From: CAWFZT01 sp963820415
GTDB taxonomy: Bacteria > Chloroflexota > Anaerolineae > Anaerolineales > Anaerolineaceae
NCBI GenBank assembly: GCA_963820415.1
Contig: CAWFZT010000004.1
Span: forward strand, 434,001-498,000
Direction of reading: 5' to 3'
DNA: 64,000 nt
Shown: positions 34,903 through 45,189 of the stretch, piece after piece
How the letters are laid out: each line of letters begins with the position of its first letter
Numbering within the stretch: position 1 is the first letter of the stretch
Notes under the pieces: model-generated
Told to the model about the DNA's origin: nothing
The model's database searches: none
The model's input: only the letters and a program-made list of their open reading frames with translations
Made by a program: the position numbers and the translations under genes

Positions 34903-36273
34903 ATGACCTCTACCGAAAAATTCATCCTGATTGGCGCAGGCAGCGCCATGTTCACGCGTGGCCTGGTGGCCGACCTGATGCGCACTGGCGAGGAGGTCGA
35001 CCTGGCCCTGGTCGACATCGACCCCGAGGCGCTCGACGCTGCCCGCAACCTGGTCTCAAAAATGATCGCCGCCCGCCAGGCGCCCATTCACCTGACGGCT
35101 TCCCTTGACCGGCGCGACGTGCTCAAGGGCGCTACCGTGGTCATCACCACCATCGGCGTTGGCAAGCGCCGCGCCTGGGAACAGGACGTCTTCGTCCCGC
35201 GCAAATACGGCATCTATATGCCGGTGGGTGACACGGTCGGGCCGGGCGGCACCAGCCGCGCTTTGCGCATGATCCCTGCCATGGTCGCTATTGCCCGGGA
35301 TGTGCTCGACCTGGCCCCGGACGCTCTCTTCATCAATTATTCCAATCCAATGTCGCCGGTCTGCCGCGGTGTGCGCAAGGCCACCGGCGCCGAGGTGATC
35401 GGGCTGTGCCACGGCACCCACGATACTGCCGGCTACCTGGCGCGCCTCCTGGGCGTACCCAGGTCCGACCTTTCCTACACGGCGGTCGGGATCAACCACA
35501 TGACCTGGTTCACCCAACTCAGCATCAAAGGCATGGATGCCATGCCGGCCCTGCACATGCATGCCCAGCAGGTGTTGGCCAAAACCAACGCTGCCCTTGC
35601 CGCAGCCAAACAGGGCGCCCCGCTTCCTCACAACGGCAGCCCGTTCGAATCGACCTACGGCCATCCCTTCAGCTACCAGTGTCTGGAATGGTTCGGCGCC
35701 TTCCCCGCTCCCCTCGACCGCCACGTCACCGAGTTCTTCCCGCAGTTCTTCCGACATGGCCAGTATTATGGCAAGACCCTCGGTGTGGACGAATTCACCT
35801 TCGAGGGTACCATTGCCGTGGGAGATAAGATCTACGAAGAAATGCGCCAGGATGCGGCCGGCCCGCAGCCGCTGACCGAAGAGTATTTCAAGAAGCTGGG
35901 CGGTGAGCACGAGCAAGCCATCGAGATTATCCAGTCCATCCACCAGGGCCTCACCCGCCTTTACTCGGCCAACCTGCCCAACACCGGCCAGGCGCCTAAC
36001 CTGCCCATGCAGGCCGTCATCGAATTGCCGGCCGTTACCACCGTCAAAGGGCTGAGTCCCATCGCCTTACCGCCCCTGCCTACCGGCGTGGCCGGCACCC
36101 TGGCCACCCGCTTCCAGTGGGTCGAAGCCATCGTCGAAGCCGCCCTGGAAGGCAGCCGGGATAAGTTCATCCAGGCCCTCCTGCTGGACGGCGCCGTCGA
36201 CGAACCCGGCATGGCGGCTGCTTTGGCAGATGATCTACTGGCCGCCCAGGCGGCCTATCTGCCTTGGGCGTAG
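34903..36273 (+). CDS. Glycoside hydrolase family 4 enzyme (second copy)
   Basis: A 456-residue NAD+- and metal-dependent glycosidase, last gene of the sugar operon. The Rossmann start is KFILIGAGSAMFTRGL. The family motifs are INYSNPMSPVC, the metal-site Cys in GLCHGTHDTAGYL and His in GINHMTWFTQL. It is clearly diverged from the GH4 gene at 2489 (for example PRKYGIYMPVGDTVGPGG against PKKYGLRQTIADTLGIGG), so the two probably act on different sugars. ATG 34903 follows AGGAAAATTGCT. An alpha-galactosidase, alpha-glucuronidase or alpha-glucosidase activity is possible. Confidence 0.85.
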   Translation: MTSTEKFILIGAGSAMFTRGLVADLMRTGEEVDLALVDIDPEALDAARNLVSKMIAARQAPIHLTASLDRRDVLKGATVVITTIGVGKRRAWEQDVFVPRKYGIYMPVGDTVGPGGTSRALRMIPAMVAIARDVLDLAPDALFINYSNPMSPVCRGVRKATGAEVIGLCHGTHDTAGYLARLLGVPRSDLSYTAVGINHMTWFTQLSIKGMDAMPALHMHAQQVLAKTNAALAAAKQGAPLPHNGSPFESTYGHPFSYQCLEWFGAFPAPLDRHVTEFFPQFFRHGQYYGKTLGVDEFTFEGTIAVGDKIYEEMRQDAAGPQPLTEEYFKKLGGEHEQAIEIIQSIHQGLTRLYSANLPNTGQAPNLPMQAVIELPAVTTVKGLSPIALPPLPTGVAGTLATRFQWVEAIVEAALEGSRDKFIQALLLDGAVDEPGMAAALADDLLAAQAAYLPWA

Positions 36274-36302
36274 AAGTAGTGGCCTAATAGGTCAGATTCA
36301 CG

Positions 36303-36344
36303 AATACCAGCCCACCCAGGTTCAAAGAGGCGGGTTGGTATTTT
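36303..36344 (+). terminator. Terminator of the sugar ABC/GH4 operon
   Basis: AATACCAGCCCACC and GGCGGGTTGGTATT form a 14-bp stem with G-U pairs, followed by TTTTG, 30 bases after the GH4 stop. Confidence 0.7.
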
Positions 36345-36574
36345 GTATACCTGGGCTTCCCCCACGAAATGTTCCGCGTCAACACACCATCCGCCCGTTA
36401 AGGTCGTTGACTAGCTTCGTGCTGCCTCGCGAAGCGCAGTGCGGTACCCCCGCAAAGGGCAAGTGATCGGCAAACAAGTAGAACACAAACGGGAGTTGAA
36501 AGCTGATAAATTGCTACTTCATAAAGATGCAGTAGAACCTTCATAGGAATGCACCAATCTGCACATTAATGCAG
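36345..36574. other. Intergenic stretch with no gene seen
   Basis: Between the terminator and the candidate promoter for the MFS gene (part of a 470-base gap) I see no convincing ORF, RNA or long repeat. Short frames here lack ribosome sites and normal residue patterns. It could hold a remnant of lost DNA. Confidence 0.5.
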
Positions 36575-36604
36575 TTGACACTTTCATCTACCCTGTGCTA
36601 TGCT
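36575..36604 (+). promoter_or_regulatory. Candidate sigma-70 promoter for the MFS gene
   Basis: A perfect TTGACA (36575-36580) and TATGCT (36599-36604) are separated by 18 bases. The leader to the ATG at 36744 would be about 130 bases. Confidence 0.5.
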
Positions 36605-36743
36605 CAGGTCTATAGGCCCCTCTTTTATAATATACCGCCGGGCAACCAGGAATCCGAATTGAATTTATTTGTTTTTTTTCGCGGAACAAATCCCTCTGAA
36701 AAGTAACTTCAGGAACCACATCAATTGTAAGGAACTTAATCTT

Positions 36744-37973
36744 ATGCCCCCTCGCTCCCACGACATCCCCTTGCTCTTTACCACCCGCATCATCCGCTTG
36801 TTCTGCTACGGTTTTCTTTCCGTGGTGCTGGCCCTCTACCTGATCCAGGCCGGCTTGAAGGATAAGCAAATCGGCCTGCTCTTCACCCTCACCCTGGCCG
36901 GCGATGCGGTCATCACTCTCTGGTTGACCACTAACGCTGACCGCTTCGGCCGGCGCAGGACCTTGCTGGCTGGGGCGCTGTTGATGATCGGCGCCGGGGT
37001 CGTTTTTATCCTGACTAAAAATGTGGTGATCTTGATGGCTGCTGCTATCATCGGAGTGATCAGTCCCAGTGGCAATGAGATCGGTCCGTTCCTGTCTTGC
37101 GAGCAAGCCGCCCTCACGCAACTGATCTCCAACCAGCGCCGCACGCAGACCTTCGCCTGGTATAACCTGGCTGGTTCGTTTGCCACCGCCACCGGGGCGC
37201 TGAGCGGCGGCTGGCTGGCCCAGCTTCTCCAAAACAATGGGTATTCCGCCCTTAACTCTTACCGGGTGGTGCTGTTTGGTTACGCCCTGGGCGGAGTCGT
37301 GCTGCTGGCGTTATTCCTATTCCTTTCCAGCGCAGTTGAAATCCCGCCCTCCCCTGCCTGGGGCGCCCAGGGCGCGCCGAAACGTACGCTGGGCCTGCAC
37401 CGCTCACGCAACGTAGTCCTCAGGCTGAGCAGCCTGTTCGCGATGGATGCCTTCGCCGGCGGGCTGATCGTGCAGAGCATGGTCGCCTATTGGTTCAACA
37501 TCCGCTTCGGCGTCCAGGCCGGTATTATCGGCAGCATTTTCTTTGGCGCCAACGTATTGGCCGGCTTTTCCGCCCTCATGGCTGGACGCATGGCCAAACG
37601 CTTCGGCCTGATCAACACCATGGTCTTCACGCATGTGCCGTCCAACATTCTGCTCATACTGGTTCCGCTGATGCCAAACCTGCCCCTGGCCATCACCATG
37701 CTGCTGCTGCGTTTCAGCATCTCGCAGATGGACGTTCCCACCCGCCAGTCTTACACCATGGCCGTCGTCGAACCGGATGAACGTTCGGCCGCCTCGGGCG
37801 TGACCGCCATCGCTCGCTCGGTCGGCGCGGCCATTTCGCCTTCGCTGACCGGCCTGCTCTTGAGTGTGCCGGCCTTGATCAGCGCCCCGTTTTTCCTGTG
37901 CGGGGGACTAAAAATTTTCTATGATATTCTGGTGTACCGCGGTTTTAGACGAATAAAACCACCCGAAGAATAA
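36744..37973 (+). CDS. Major facilitator superfamily transporter
   Basis: A 409-residue protein with about 12 hydrophobic helices. The MFS motif-A-like loop between helices 2 and 3 reads NADRFGRRRTLLAGA, and a second one in the other half is MAGRMAKRFGLINT. The pattern GNEIGPFLSCEQAALTQL and TRQSYTMAVVEPDERSAASGV is shared with a large group of uncharacterised MFS proteins. The ATG at 36744 follows AAGGAA; a longer frame to 36669 lacks one. Substrate unknown; the location suggests a sugar or metabolite exporter. Confidence 0.85.
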   Translation: MPPRSHDIPLLFTTRIIRLFCYGFLSVVLALYLIQAGLKDKQIGLLFTLTLAGDAVITLWLTTNADRFGRRRTLLAGALLMIGAGVVFILTKNVVILMAAAIIGVISPSGNEIGPFLSCEQAALTQLISNQRRTQTFAWYNLAGSFATATGALSGGWLAQLLQNNGYSALNSYRVVLFGYALGGVVLLALFLFLSSAVEIPPSPAWGAQGAPKRTLGLHRSRNVVLRLSSLFAMDAFAGGLIVQSMVAYWFNIRFGVQAGIIGSIFFGANVLAGFSALMAGRMAKRFGLINTMVFTHVPSNILLILVPLMPNLPLAITMLLLRFSISQMDVPTRQSYTMAVVEPDERSAASGVTAIARSVGAAISPSLTGLLLSVPALISAPFFLCGGLKIFYDILVYRGFRRIKPPEE

Positions 37974-38642
37974 TCAAGGGCCGGCTCTGTAACGCAGGGT
38001 ATACACTGCAACGCCGAAAGCGACCGCCACGTTCAGGGACTGCTTGGCGCCCTGCATGGGGATGCTGACCACGCGCTGGCACTGCTCCAGCAGGCCGGGA
38101 TCGACCCCGGATACTTCGTTGCCCACCACCAGCAGCAGTGCTTTCCCAGGCTGCGCCGGGGCTAGGCCCTGAGCCAGGTCCCGAACCGCCTCAAATATCG
38201 ATTCCGCCCTTGGCCCGCCTTCCAGCGCCCACAATTCGAAACCGCCTTTTTTGAGACTCTCCGCAGCTTCAAGGGCATCCCAATACTGTGTCCAGGGCAC
38301 ACTGTATTCGGCGCCCAGGGCGGTCTTGGCTACTTTGGGATGGTCTGGAGTGGGGGTGATCCCGCATAGGTGCAGGTGGGAGACGCCCGCCCCGTCGGCG
38401 GTACGGAACATCGAACCCACGTTGAGGCTGGAGCGGATATTGTCCAGCAGCGCCTGCACCTGCGGACCTGCCTGGGTTGGGCGGTGGTCGACCTTCAAAC
38501 CGGCATAGGGTGACTCGACCAGCCGGGTCGGCGATCCGCATTTTGGGCAGGCGGTCATTTCAAGAGCATCGCCGGTCACCGGAAAACGGAAGCGGCAGGT
38601 GGGGCGCAGGCACTGACGGATCATCGAATAAGGTTCGGCCAT
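37974..38642 (-). CDS. TrmH/SpoU-family RNA 2'-O-methyltransferase with N-terminal zinc ribbon
   Basis: A 222-residue protein. Residues 7-45 form a small Cys-rich domain (CLRPTCRFRFP ... CPKCG) that could bind zinc. The SPOUT core carries motif 1 NIRSSLNVGSMFRTADGAG, motif 2 LLVVGNEVSGVD and motif 3 IPMQGAKQSLNVAVAFGVAVY, which form the knotted SAM site. Likely substrate is tRNA or rRNA. Its stop abuts that of the MFS gene on the other strand with no gap. Confidence 0.88.
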   Translation of the reverse strand: MAEPYSMIRQCLRPTCRFRFPVTGDALEMTACPKCGSPTRLVESPYAGLKVDHRPTQAGPQVQALLDNIRSSLNVGSMFRTADGAGVSHLHLCGITPTPDHPKVAKTALGAEYSVPWTQYWDALEAAESLKKGGFELWALEGGPRAESIFEAVRDLAQGLAPAQPGKALLLVVGNEVSGVDPGLLEQCQRVVSIPMQGAKQSLNVAVAFGVAVYTLRYRAGP

Positions 38643-38659
38643 TGGAATATTATACAGGG

Positions 38660-38730
38660 TTCATCGTAGAGGCACAGAGAGAAAAGTCTACTCTTTGTGT
38701 TCTCTGCTACCTCAGTGCCTCTGCGGTGAA
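38660..38730. repeat. Small inverted-repeat element with TTCACCGCAGAGGCAC-type ends
   Basis: Left end TTCATCGTAGAGGCACAGAG and right end (read inversely) TTCACCGCAGAGGCACTGAG are imperfect inverted repeats of a 71-bp element. Words like these form a common intergenic repeat in environmental bacteria. It fills most of the gap between the divergent TrmH and ROK genes. Confidence 0.65.
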
Positions 38731-38778
38731 TAATTTATGCTATGATTAAGACGACATCGCAATCCTCAGGAGGCAACT

Positions 38779-39676
38779 ATGAATTTATACGGAGGGGTTG
38801 AAGCGGGAGGGACAAAGTTCGTGTGCATGATCGCTGGCGGACCGGACGATATCCGCGCCGAGGTGAAATTCCCTACCACCCAACCGCAGGAGACCTTAGG
38901 CAGGGTCATCGCCTTTTTTAAAGAGAACCAGGTTAAAATATAAGGATCCTCTGGTGTCCATTGGGGTGGCCTGCTTTGGCCCGATCGACCTGGACCCGGA
39001 ATCAGCCAAATATGGTTACATTACTACCACCCCTAAACCAGGCTGGCCGGATACCGATGTGGTTGGTACGCTTGGTAAGAGCCTTGGGCTGCCAGTCGCC
39101 ATGGATACAGACGTCAACGCGGCAGCCGTGGGCGAAGGCGTTTGGGGCGCGAGTCAGGGCCTGGAGGATTTTGTCTACCTGACCATCGGCACGGGGATTG
39201 GCGGAGGCGGTCTGTCTAATGGACGGCCCATCCACGGCCTGGTGCATCCTGAGATGGGACATATGCGCCTGCCGCACAACTGGCAAGACGATCCCTTCCC
39301 GGGCTTTTGCATCTATCACGGCGATTGCCTGGAAGGCATGGCTTCCGGGCCTGCTCTGCAGAAACGTTGGGGTCAACCGGCGGAAACCTTTCCGCTCGAC
39401 CACAAGATCTGGGACCTGGAATCGACTTACCTGGCCCTGGCCGTGCAAAACCTGGTGTGTACTCTCTCGCCGCGCCGGATCATCCTGGGTGGGGGGGTCA
39501 TGCAGCAAAGCCACCTGTTCCCATTCATCCGCGCCAAAGCAAAAATTTTCCTTAACAACTATATTGCGGTGCCTGAGGTCCTCGAAGATATCGATCATTT
39601 CATCGTGCCGCCTGGCTTGGGGAACCGGTCGGGTGTGTTGGGAGCGGTTGCCCTGGCGAAGCAGATCGCGGCCTGA
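38779..39676 (+). CDS. ROK-family sugar kinase (fructokinase/glucokinase-like), one frame break
   Basis: Dropping one base of the AAAA at 38935-38938 gives a 298-residue kinase. The first frame starts MNLYGGVEAGGTKFVCMIAG, the ATP-binding phosphate-1 motif typical of ROK fructokinases; it is preceded by AGGAGG. The second frame continues VSIGVACFGPIDL, VAMDTDVNAAAVGEGVWG, TIGTGIGGGG (phosphate-2), and the zinc motif HPEMGHMRLPH with FCIYHGDCLEGMASGPAL. Without the correction the gene would end at codon 56. It lies 36 bases upstream of the GH31 gene, and probably phosphorylates the sugar released. Confidence 0.85.
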
Positions 39677-39712
39677 ATGTAAGTTGTTTTGCCGTAGAGA
39701 AAGCGGATAATC

Positions 39713-42016
39713 ATGGACGCCATCGTCCCCATTGATCTAAAATCTGAACAGACGCGTCTGCGCGTCCAATACCTGACCCCCCACGCCGTGCGGGTGACCC
39801 ACGCGCCCCTGTATGGGAGCACTTTTCCCTCCGACCGTCCGTGGCTGGAGCAGGTCCTGCTGCCTCAGGTCCCGGTCATGCGCGATGAAGTGCACATCTA
39901 TGCCCAGATCGAGAAAGATTGCCTGACGATCCGCGACATGGATGAAGCCGTTCTCTTTGCTGAAGCTATTCCGGTATCGTTCTGGAAAGACCAGGTCGAG
40001 TTAGGCATCCGGATCATCCGGGGTGAATCCTTTTATGGTTGGGGCGAATGGTTCAACGCCTTCCAGCGCACATCCGGAAAAATCGAGCTGTACAACCGGG
40101 AATCGATCTCGCTGGTACAGTCACGCCAGACCTATTCGACCATCCCTTTCTTCCTGAGCAGCCGCAAATACGCCTTCTGGTTGCTCAACAGCCACAAGAG
40201 CACCTGGGAGATTCAACCCGAGGCAGGCATTCTCCGTATTACAGCCGCCGGCCTGCCAGTCGATTACGTGGTGATTTTTGGCACCACTCCGGCCGAAATC
40301 CTGGCCAACTACACTGAGCTGTCAGGCCGGCCGCCATTGCTGCCGCGCTGGGCGTTTGGTTTATGGCTGACTGGCTATCCTCAGGAAGAGCAGGCCAGAG
40401 TGATCGAGCTTGTCGCGCAGCACCGCCAGCGCAAGGTTCCGCTGGACGCGATTATCCTGGATTATCATTGGGAGAAACGTTTCCACAACTTTAAATGGCG
40501 CTCCAGCCTTTTTCCGAATCCGCCGGGGCTGATCGACCAGTTGAAGAAAGATCATATCCGTCTGGGCCTCATTTTTACCCCCTATCTGAACCATACCAAC
40601 GAGGCGGCCAAGAAACGGCTGCTGGATATGTCCGTCCACAACGTTCCTAAGGGCCTGATTGGCGATGATGAACGCGCCCTGCCTGAATACGAGCAGGCGG
40701 ACAAGGCCAATTACCTGGCGCATACTAACGTTTCCTGGTGGTTTGGGGCGGGTGGCATGGTCGATTTCACCAATCCAGGCGCAGCCAGGTGGTGGAACGG
40801 CAAACTTAAACCTCTGTACGCCATGGGCGTCGATTTCTTCAAGAACGATGATGGGGAATACCTTCCGGAGAATGCCGAGAGCCACCTGGGGATTACCGGC
40901 AAAGAATACCACAACCTGTACGGCTTCTTTTATGGCAAAGCCATTTATGAAGGCATGCTGGGTTTGGACAAGCGCCGCCCACTGATTTATGCGCGCTCGG
41001 TGTGGGCCGGATCGCAGCGTTTCCCGGCTCTCTTTCTGGGGGACCAGAAACCTGATTTCGAGAACATTCGCCGTACAATGCGCGCCGGTCTGAACATGAG
41101 CCTGGCTGGATTTGCCTATTGGACAGCCGACGTGTTTGGCCTGGATGGGCGCACTACACCTGAAACGCACATGCGCTACGCCCAATGGGCTTTACTGTCA
41201 CCCATCGCTCGCTATTTTGTCCGGCCGGAAAACATCGATAATACCCGTTTCCCCTGGTCACACGGCGCGGCTGTGGAGGCAAATTTCCGCAGGTACGTCC
41301 AATTGCGTTACCGCCTGCTGCCTTATTATTACCAACTGGCCTGGACGGCCTTCAAAACCGGCTTGCCGATCGTCCGCCCGATGCTGCTGGAATTCCCATC
41401 CGACCCGCGCATGTGGCAGGTCGAAGACCAATATATGCTGGGGGCTTTACTCCTGGTAGCTCCGGTTGTCCAGCCCGGTGCAACCAGCCGCAGGGTGGCC
41501 TTGCCGGAAGGGGATTGGTATGAGTTCTGGAGCTCAAAAAAAATCAGCGGCGGAAGGGAGATCAATTATCCGGTCAAAGCCGACCTGCTGCCCATCTTTG
41601 TACGCGCTGGGGCCATTCTCCCGATGGGGCCGTCCTTGGAATACATTTCAGATGAGCACACCTTCGACTCACTCGATCTGCATTTCTGGCCGCCCTTCAA
41701 CGGCGAGATGGAATTCATCGAAGATGATGGTAGGACCCGTGATTACCTGGATGGAATTTTCTCCAGCCTTCCCATCCAGGCAAGTCAAGATGGGACAAAG
41801 GTTGAAATCAAGGTAGGCCCGGTTTTCGGTAAATATCCGGGAGAACTGGTAAAACGCAAGATCACTTTCGTCATGCACGATGTGCCGGAACCGGAAAAGG
41901 TCGAGATTAACGGAATCCAATCCTCTACCGGGTTCCATAACCTTGAGCAGCGCCAATTGGTGGTCGCCTTAGACGCCCAAATTCACTCACCAATCACAAT
42001 CAATATCCAATTTTAA
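39713..42016 (+). CDS. Glycoside hydrolase family 31 (alpha-xylosidase/alpha-glucosidase, YicI-like)
   Basis: A 767-residue intracellular glycosidase without signal peptide. The N-terminal beta-sandwich (about 1-195) leads into the barrel: PLLPRWAFGLWLTGYP, then LDAIILDYHWE. The nucleophile region is GVDFFKNDDGEYLPENA, with Asp in the KxDxGE form of the YicI subgroup. The acid/base Asp is in AYWTADVFGLDG. Then RYRLLPYYYQLAWTAFKTGLPIVRPM and the C-terminal beta domains. YicI relatives release xylose or glucose from isoprimeverose-like sugars. The ROK kinase upstream supports a catabolic role. Confidence 0.9.
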   Translation: MDAIVPIDLKSEQTRLRVQYLTPHAVRVTHAPLYGSTFPSDRPWLEQVLLPQVPVMRDEVHIYAQIEKDCLTIRDMDEAVLFAEAIPVSFWKDQVELGIRIIRGESFYGWGEWFNAFQRTSGKIELYNRESISLVQSRQTYSTIPFFLSSRKYAFWLLNSHKSTWEIQPEAGILRITAAGLPVDYVVIFGTTPAEILANYTELSGRPPLLPRWAFGLWLTGYPQEEQARVIELVAQHRQRKVPLDAIILDYHWEKRFHNFKWRSSLFPNPPGLIDQLKKDHIRLGLIFTPYLNHTNEAAKKRLLDMSVHNVPKGLIGDDERALPEYEQADKANYLAHTNVSWWFGAGGMVDFTNPGAARWWNGKLKPLYAMGVDFFKNDDGEYLPENAESHLGITGKEYHNLYGFFYGKAIYEGMLGLDKRRPLIYARSVWAGSQRFPALFLGDQKPDFENIRRTMRAGLNMSLAGFAYWTADVFGLDGRTTPETHMRYAQWALLSPIARYFVRPENIDNTRFPWSHGAAVEANFRRYVQLRYRLLPYYYQLAWTAFKTGLPIVRPMLLEFPSDPRMWQVEDQYMLGALLLVAPVVQPGATSRRVALPEGDWYEFWSSKKISGGREINYPVKADLLPIFVRAGAILPMGPSLEYISDEHTFDSLDLHFWPPFNGEMEFIEDDGRTRDYLDGIFSSLPIQASQDGTKVEIKVGPVFGKYPGELVKRKITFVMHDVPEPEKVEINGIQSSTGFHNLEQRQLVVALDAQIHSPITINIQF

Positions 42017-42042
42017 TCCTGGCAACTAGCTATTTCATTGGC

Positions 42043-43170
42043 TCATTTTTCGGCCAGAGCCATGTCGTGCCGTTCCTCGATCGTTTTGAGGAGTGAGGCA
42101 AACGCATCCGAAAATGATTTGACTCCCTCGTCCTCTAACTCTTGGGTCACCTTGTCCATCGAAATTCCCAGGCTTTCCAATTCCCGGAGCACCTGTCGGG
42201 CATCTTCGTCATGGTCTTCGAGGGTCAAGGCGGCCTTGCCATGGTCGATAAAACCTGCCAGGGTTTGCGGCGGCACGGTGTTGACCGTGTGGGGGGCAAT
42301 CAGGTTTTCGACGTACCGCAGGTCAGGATAGGCCGGGTTTTTCGTGCTGGTAGAAGCCCACAGCGGGCGCTGCAGGCGGGCGCCCACTCCGGCCATCTTC
42401 ATAAATCGCGGGGTATCGAAAGTTTGCTTGAAAAGAGCGTAGGCCAGGCGGGTGTTGGCGATAGCGGCTTTGCCCAACAGGTTTTTGGCTCGCTCGCTTC
42501 CAGGAGCGCCTTGTTGCATAATAGCATCGAGCTGTGGATCGATTTTCGTATCGACCCGCGAGACAAAGAAAGAGGCGACCGAGGAAAGGAAATCAACCGG
42601 CAGCGCAGCCGCCAGGCGATCTTCCAATCCGCACAGGTACGCTTCAATTACCTGGCTGTAGCGCGCCAGCGAAAAAATCAAGGTGATGTTCACGTTGATC
42701 CCGGCGGCAATAGCCTGGCGGATGGCCGGGATTCCCTCAGGTGTGGCAGGAATCTTGACCATCAGGTTTGGTCGGTCGACCAGCGCCCATAGGCGGCGCG
42801 CTTCTGCCAATGTCCCGCCCGTATCATGCGCCAGGTTGGGGTTGACCTCAATGCTGACGAAGCCATCCCCGCCCTGGCTTTCTCGATAAACTGGCAGGAA
42901 AAGATCGGTGGCGTGGCGAATATCCTCGATTGCCAGCCGGTCAAATATCTCACCGGCTGAAAGCCCGGCGCGCGCCATGGGGATTAGCGCTGCGTCGTAA
43001 TCATGGGATTTGGTAATGGCATTGTTGAATATGGTCGGGTTCGAAGTGACGCCGCGGATTTCACCCCGGGCGATCATTCCGGCCATGTCGCCATTTTCGA
43101 GCATGCGGCGCTGGATATTGTCGTACCATAAAGATTGGCCCAGGCGGGTCAGATCAGAGACTGCACTCAT
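42043..43170 (-). CDS. tal: Transaldolase
   Basis: A 375-residue enzyme of the long (type 2) transaldolase group, part of the non-oxidative pentose phosphate pathway. It shows LTRLGQSLWYDNIQRRML, the TSNPTIFNNAIT motif with the active-site Asn, the Schiff-base lysine in NLMVKIPATPEGI, NITLIFSLARY, and LWASTSTKNPAYPDLRYVE. The ATG at 43170 follows GGAG; five extra N-terminal codons to 43185 are unlikely. It lies 11 bases after the corrected stop of transketolase, so the two form an operon. Confidence 0.92.
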   Translation of the reverse strand: MSAVSDLTRLGQSLWYDNIQRRMLENGDMAGMIARGEIRGVTSNPTIFNNAITKSHDYDAALIPMARAGLSAGEIFDRLAIEDIRHATDLFLPVYRESQGGDGFVSIEVNPNLAHDTGGTLAEARRLWALVDRPNLMVKIPATPEGIPAIRQAIAAGINVNITLIFSLARYSQVIEAYLCGLEDRLAAALPVDFLSSVASFFVSRVDTKIDPQLDAIMQQGAPGSERAKNLLGKAAIANTRLAYALFKQTFDTPRFMKMAGVGARLQRPLWASTSTKNPAYPDLRYVENLIAPHTVNTVPPQTLAGFIDHGKAALTLEDHDEDARQVLRELESLGISMDKVTQELEDEGVKSFSDAFASLLKTIEERHDMALAEK

Positions 43171-43181
43171 AGGAACTCCAT

Positions 43182-45189
43182 TCAATCTTCTACACCCAAT
43201 AATTCACGCGCCTTATTGTAAATATGGTTAGCCGTAAAGCCGTAATGTTCGTAGATGGTTTTATAAGGAGCGGACGCGCCGAATTTTGACATTCCAAGGA
43301 TGGCGCCATGAGGACCCTACCCAACGTTCCCATCCCTGGGCAACCCCGGCTTCAACCGCCAGGCGGAGTTTAATCTCGGCCGGGAAGACTTCATTTTGAA
43401 AATATAATTCCTGGGCTTCGAACAATTCCCAGCTTGGGAAAGACACCAGGCGTACATTGAAGCCATCCGAAGCCAGGTGGATGCCGGCTTCTACGATCAG
43501 GCTGACTTCCGTACCAGATGCCATCAGGATGATCTGTGGTTTTCCGATGCCCAGGTCAGCCAGCACATACGCGCCGCATTGAACGCCATCGGTGGGTTTC
43601 ATCCCCGAGCGGTCAAGCACCGGGACCGCCTGGCGGCTCAGCGCCAGCAAGGTCGGGCCGTTCCTGCGTTGGATGGCCACCTTCCAGGCTTCGGCCACCT
43701 CGTTGGCGTCTGCCGGGCGGATGACCACCAGGTTGGGAATGGCGCGTAGGGAGGCCAGGTGTTCGACCGGTTGGTGCGTTGGCCCATCTTCGCCCAGTCC
43801 GATAGAGTCATGCGTAAAGACCCAGATGCTGGGAAAATGGGAAAAAGCTGAAAGGCGGATGGCTGGGCGCATGTAGTCAGAGAAGACCAGGAAGGTGGCG
43901 CCGAAGGGAATCAGCCCTTTGTGGACAGCCATACCGTTGACCACTGATCCCATTCCATGTTCGCGCACACCGAAGTGAAAATTACGCCCCTGCTGGGTTT
44001 CTGCTTCGAAGGCTTCGCTGTTCTGGATCCAGGTGTTCGTCGAGGGAGCCAGGTCGGCCGAACCGCCTACCAGTTCTGGAAGGCGCGCCGCCAGGCTATT
44101 GATCACTTTTCCGGAGGCGACGCGTGTGGCCATGCCCTTTGGATCGGCCGCGAACTGGGGGAGGTCTTTGTCCCAATCTTCAGGCAGTCTGCCGGAAATA
44201 CGGCGCTCGAATTCAGATGCCTGTTCTGGATAAGCCGCCCGATAAGCTTCAAAACGCTGTTTCCATTCTACTTCGTGGCGAGAGCCGCGCCGTTTGACCT
44301 GGCGATAATGTTCAAGCACGTCATCCGGTACGTAAAAACGTGGTTCGAGCGGCCATCCAAGCTTCAGCTTGGCTCCATTCAGTTCTTCTTCACCGGGCGG
44401 TTCGCCATGCGCCAGGCGGGTATCCTGTCGAGTGGGCAGGCCAAACCCGATGTGGGTATGGCAGAGGATCAAGGATGGGCGGGGATCCAGTTTAGCTTCG
44501 TGGATAGCCTGGTTGACGGCATCCAGGTCATTGCCATCCGCCACCTGTAAGGACTGCCAGCCATAGGCGGAAAACCTGGCAGCGCGGTCTTCGGTGAACG
44601 CCAGGTCGGTCGAGCCTTCGATGGAAATGTGATTATCATCATACAGGTAGATCAGCTTGCCAAGTTTGAGATGGCCTGCCAGCGAGGCTGCTTCTGAGGC
44701 GACACCTTCCATCAGGTCGCCATCGGTGACGATGGCGTAGGTAAAATGGTCGATGATCTTATGCTCTGGGCGGTTGAATTCGCAGGCCAGGTGAGCCTCA
44801 GCAATCGCCATGCCGACCCCGTTGGCAAAACCCTGGCCCAACGGGCCGGTGGTAGTTTCTACGCCGGGCGTCACCCCGTATTCCGGGTGACCTGGGGTCA
44901 GGCTGCCCCACTGGCGGAAGCATTTCAGGTCCTCCAGCGTGACCGCATAACCGGTCAGGTAAAGCAAGGAGTAGAGCAGCATCGATCCATGCCCCCCGGA
45001 AAGAATAAAACGGTCCCGGTTGGGCCAATCCGGGTTGGCCGGACTGAAACGCAGGTGACGTGTCCACAGCACATACGCCATGGCGGCATCGCCCATAGGT
45101 AATCCCGGATGTCCTGAATTTGCCTGTTGGACGGCGTCGGCAGATAGGAAACGGATAGTGTTGATTGCTCGCTGGGTGAGGTCGTCCAT
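43182..45189 (-). CDS. tkt: Transketolase, one frame break near the C-terminus
   Basis: Thiamine-diphosphate enzyme of the pentose phosphate pathway. The main frame starts MDDLTQRAINTIRFLSADAVQ and shows NSGHPGLPMGDAAMAYVLW, the ThDP motif TDGDLMEGVASEAASLAGHLKLGKLIYLYDDN, and THDSIGLGEDGPTHQPVEHLA. It ends early at 43261 after GWERWVG. Dropping one G of the GGG at 43315-43317 restores HGAILGMSKFGASAPYKT and NKARELLGVE and gives 668 residues, the expected length. The normal stop is then at 43182-43184. Confidence 0.92.

Noticed and set aside
35056..35943. 295-codon minus-strand frame opposite the second GH4 gene
   Set aside because: Shadow frame: high content of Gly, Val, Asp, His and Arg from codon complementarity and no recognisable domain.
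36230..36466. 78-codon plus-strand frame after the GH4 gene
   Set aside because: Overlaps the GH4 end and the terminator hairpin, with no ribosome site and no family pattern.
36345..36574. tRNA or small RNA in the 470-base gap
   Set aside because: No cloverleaf, anticodon arm or TTCRANNC loop could be found by eye.
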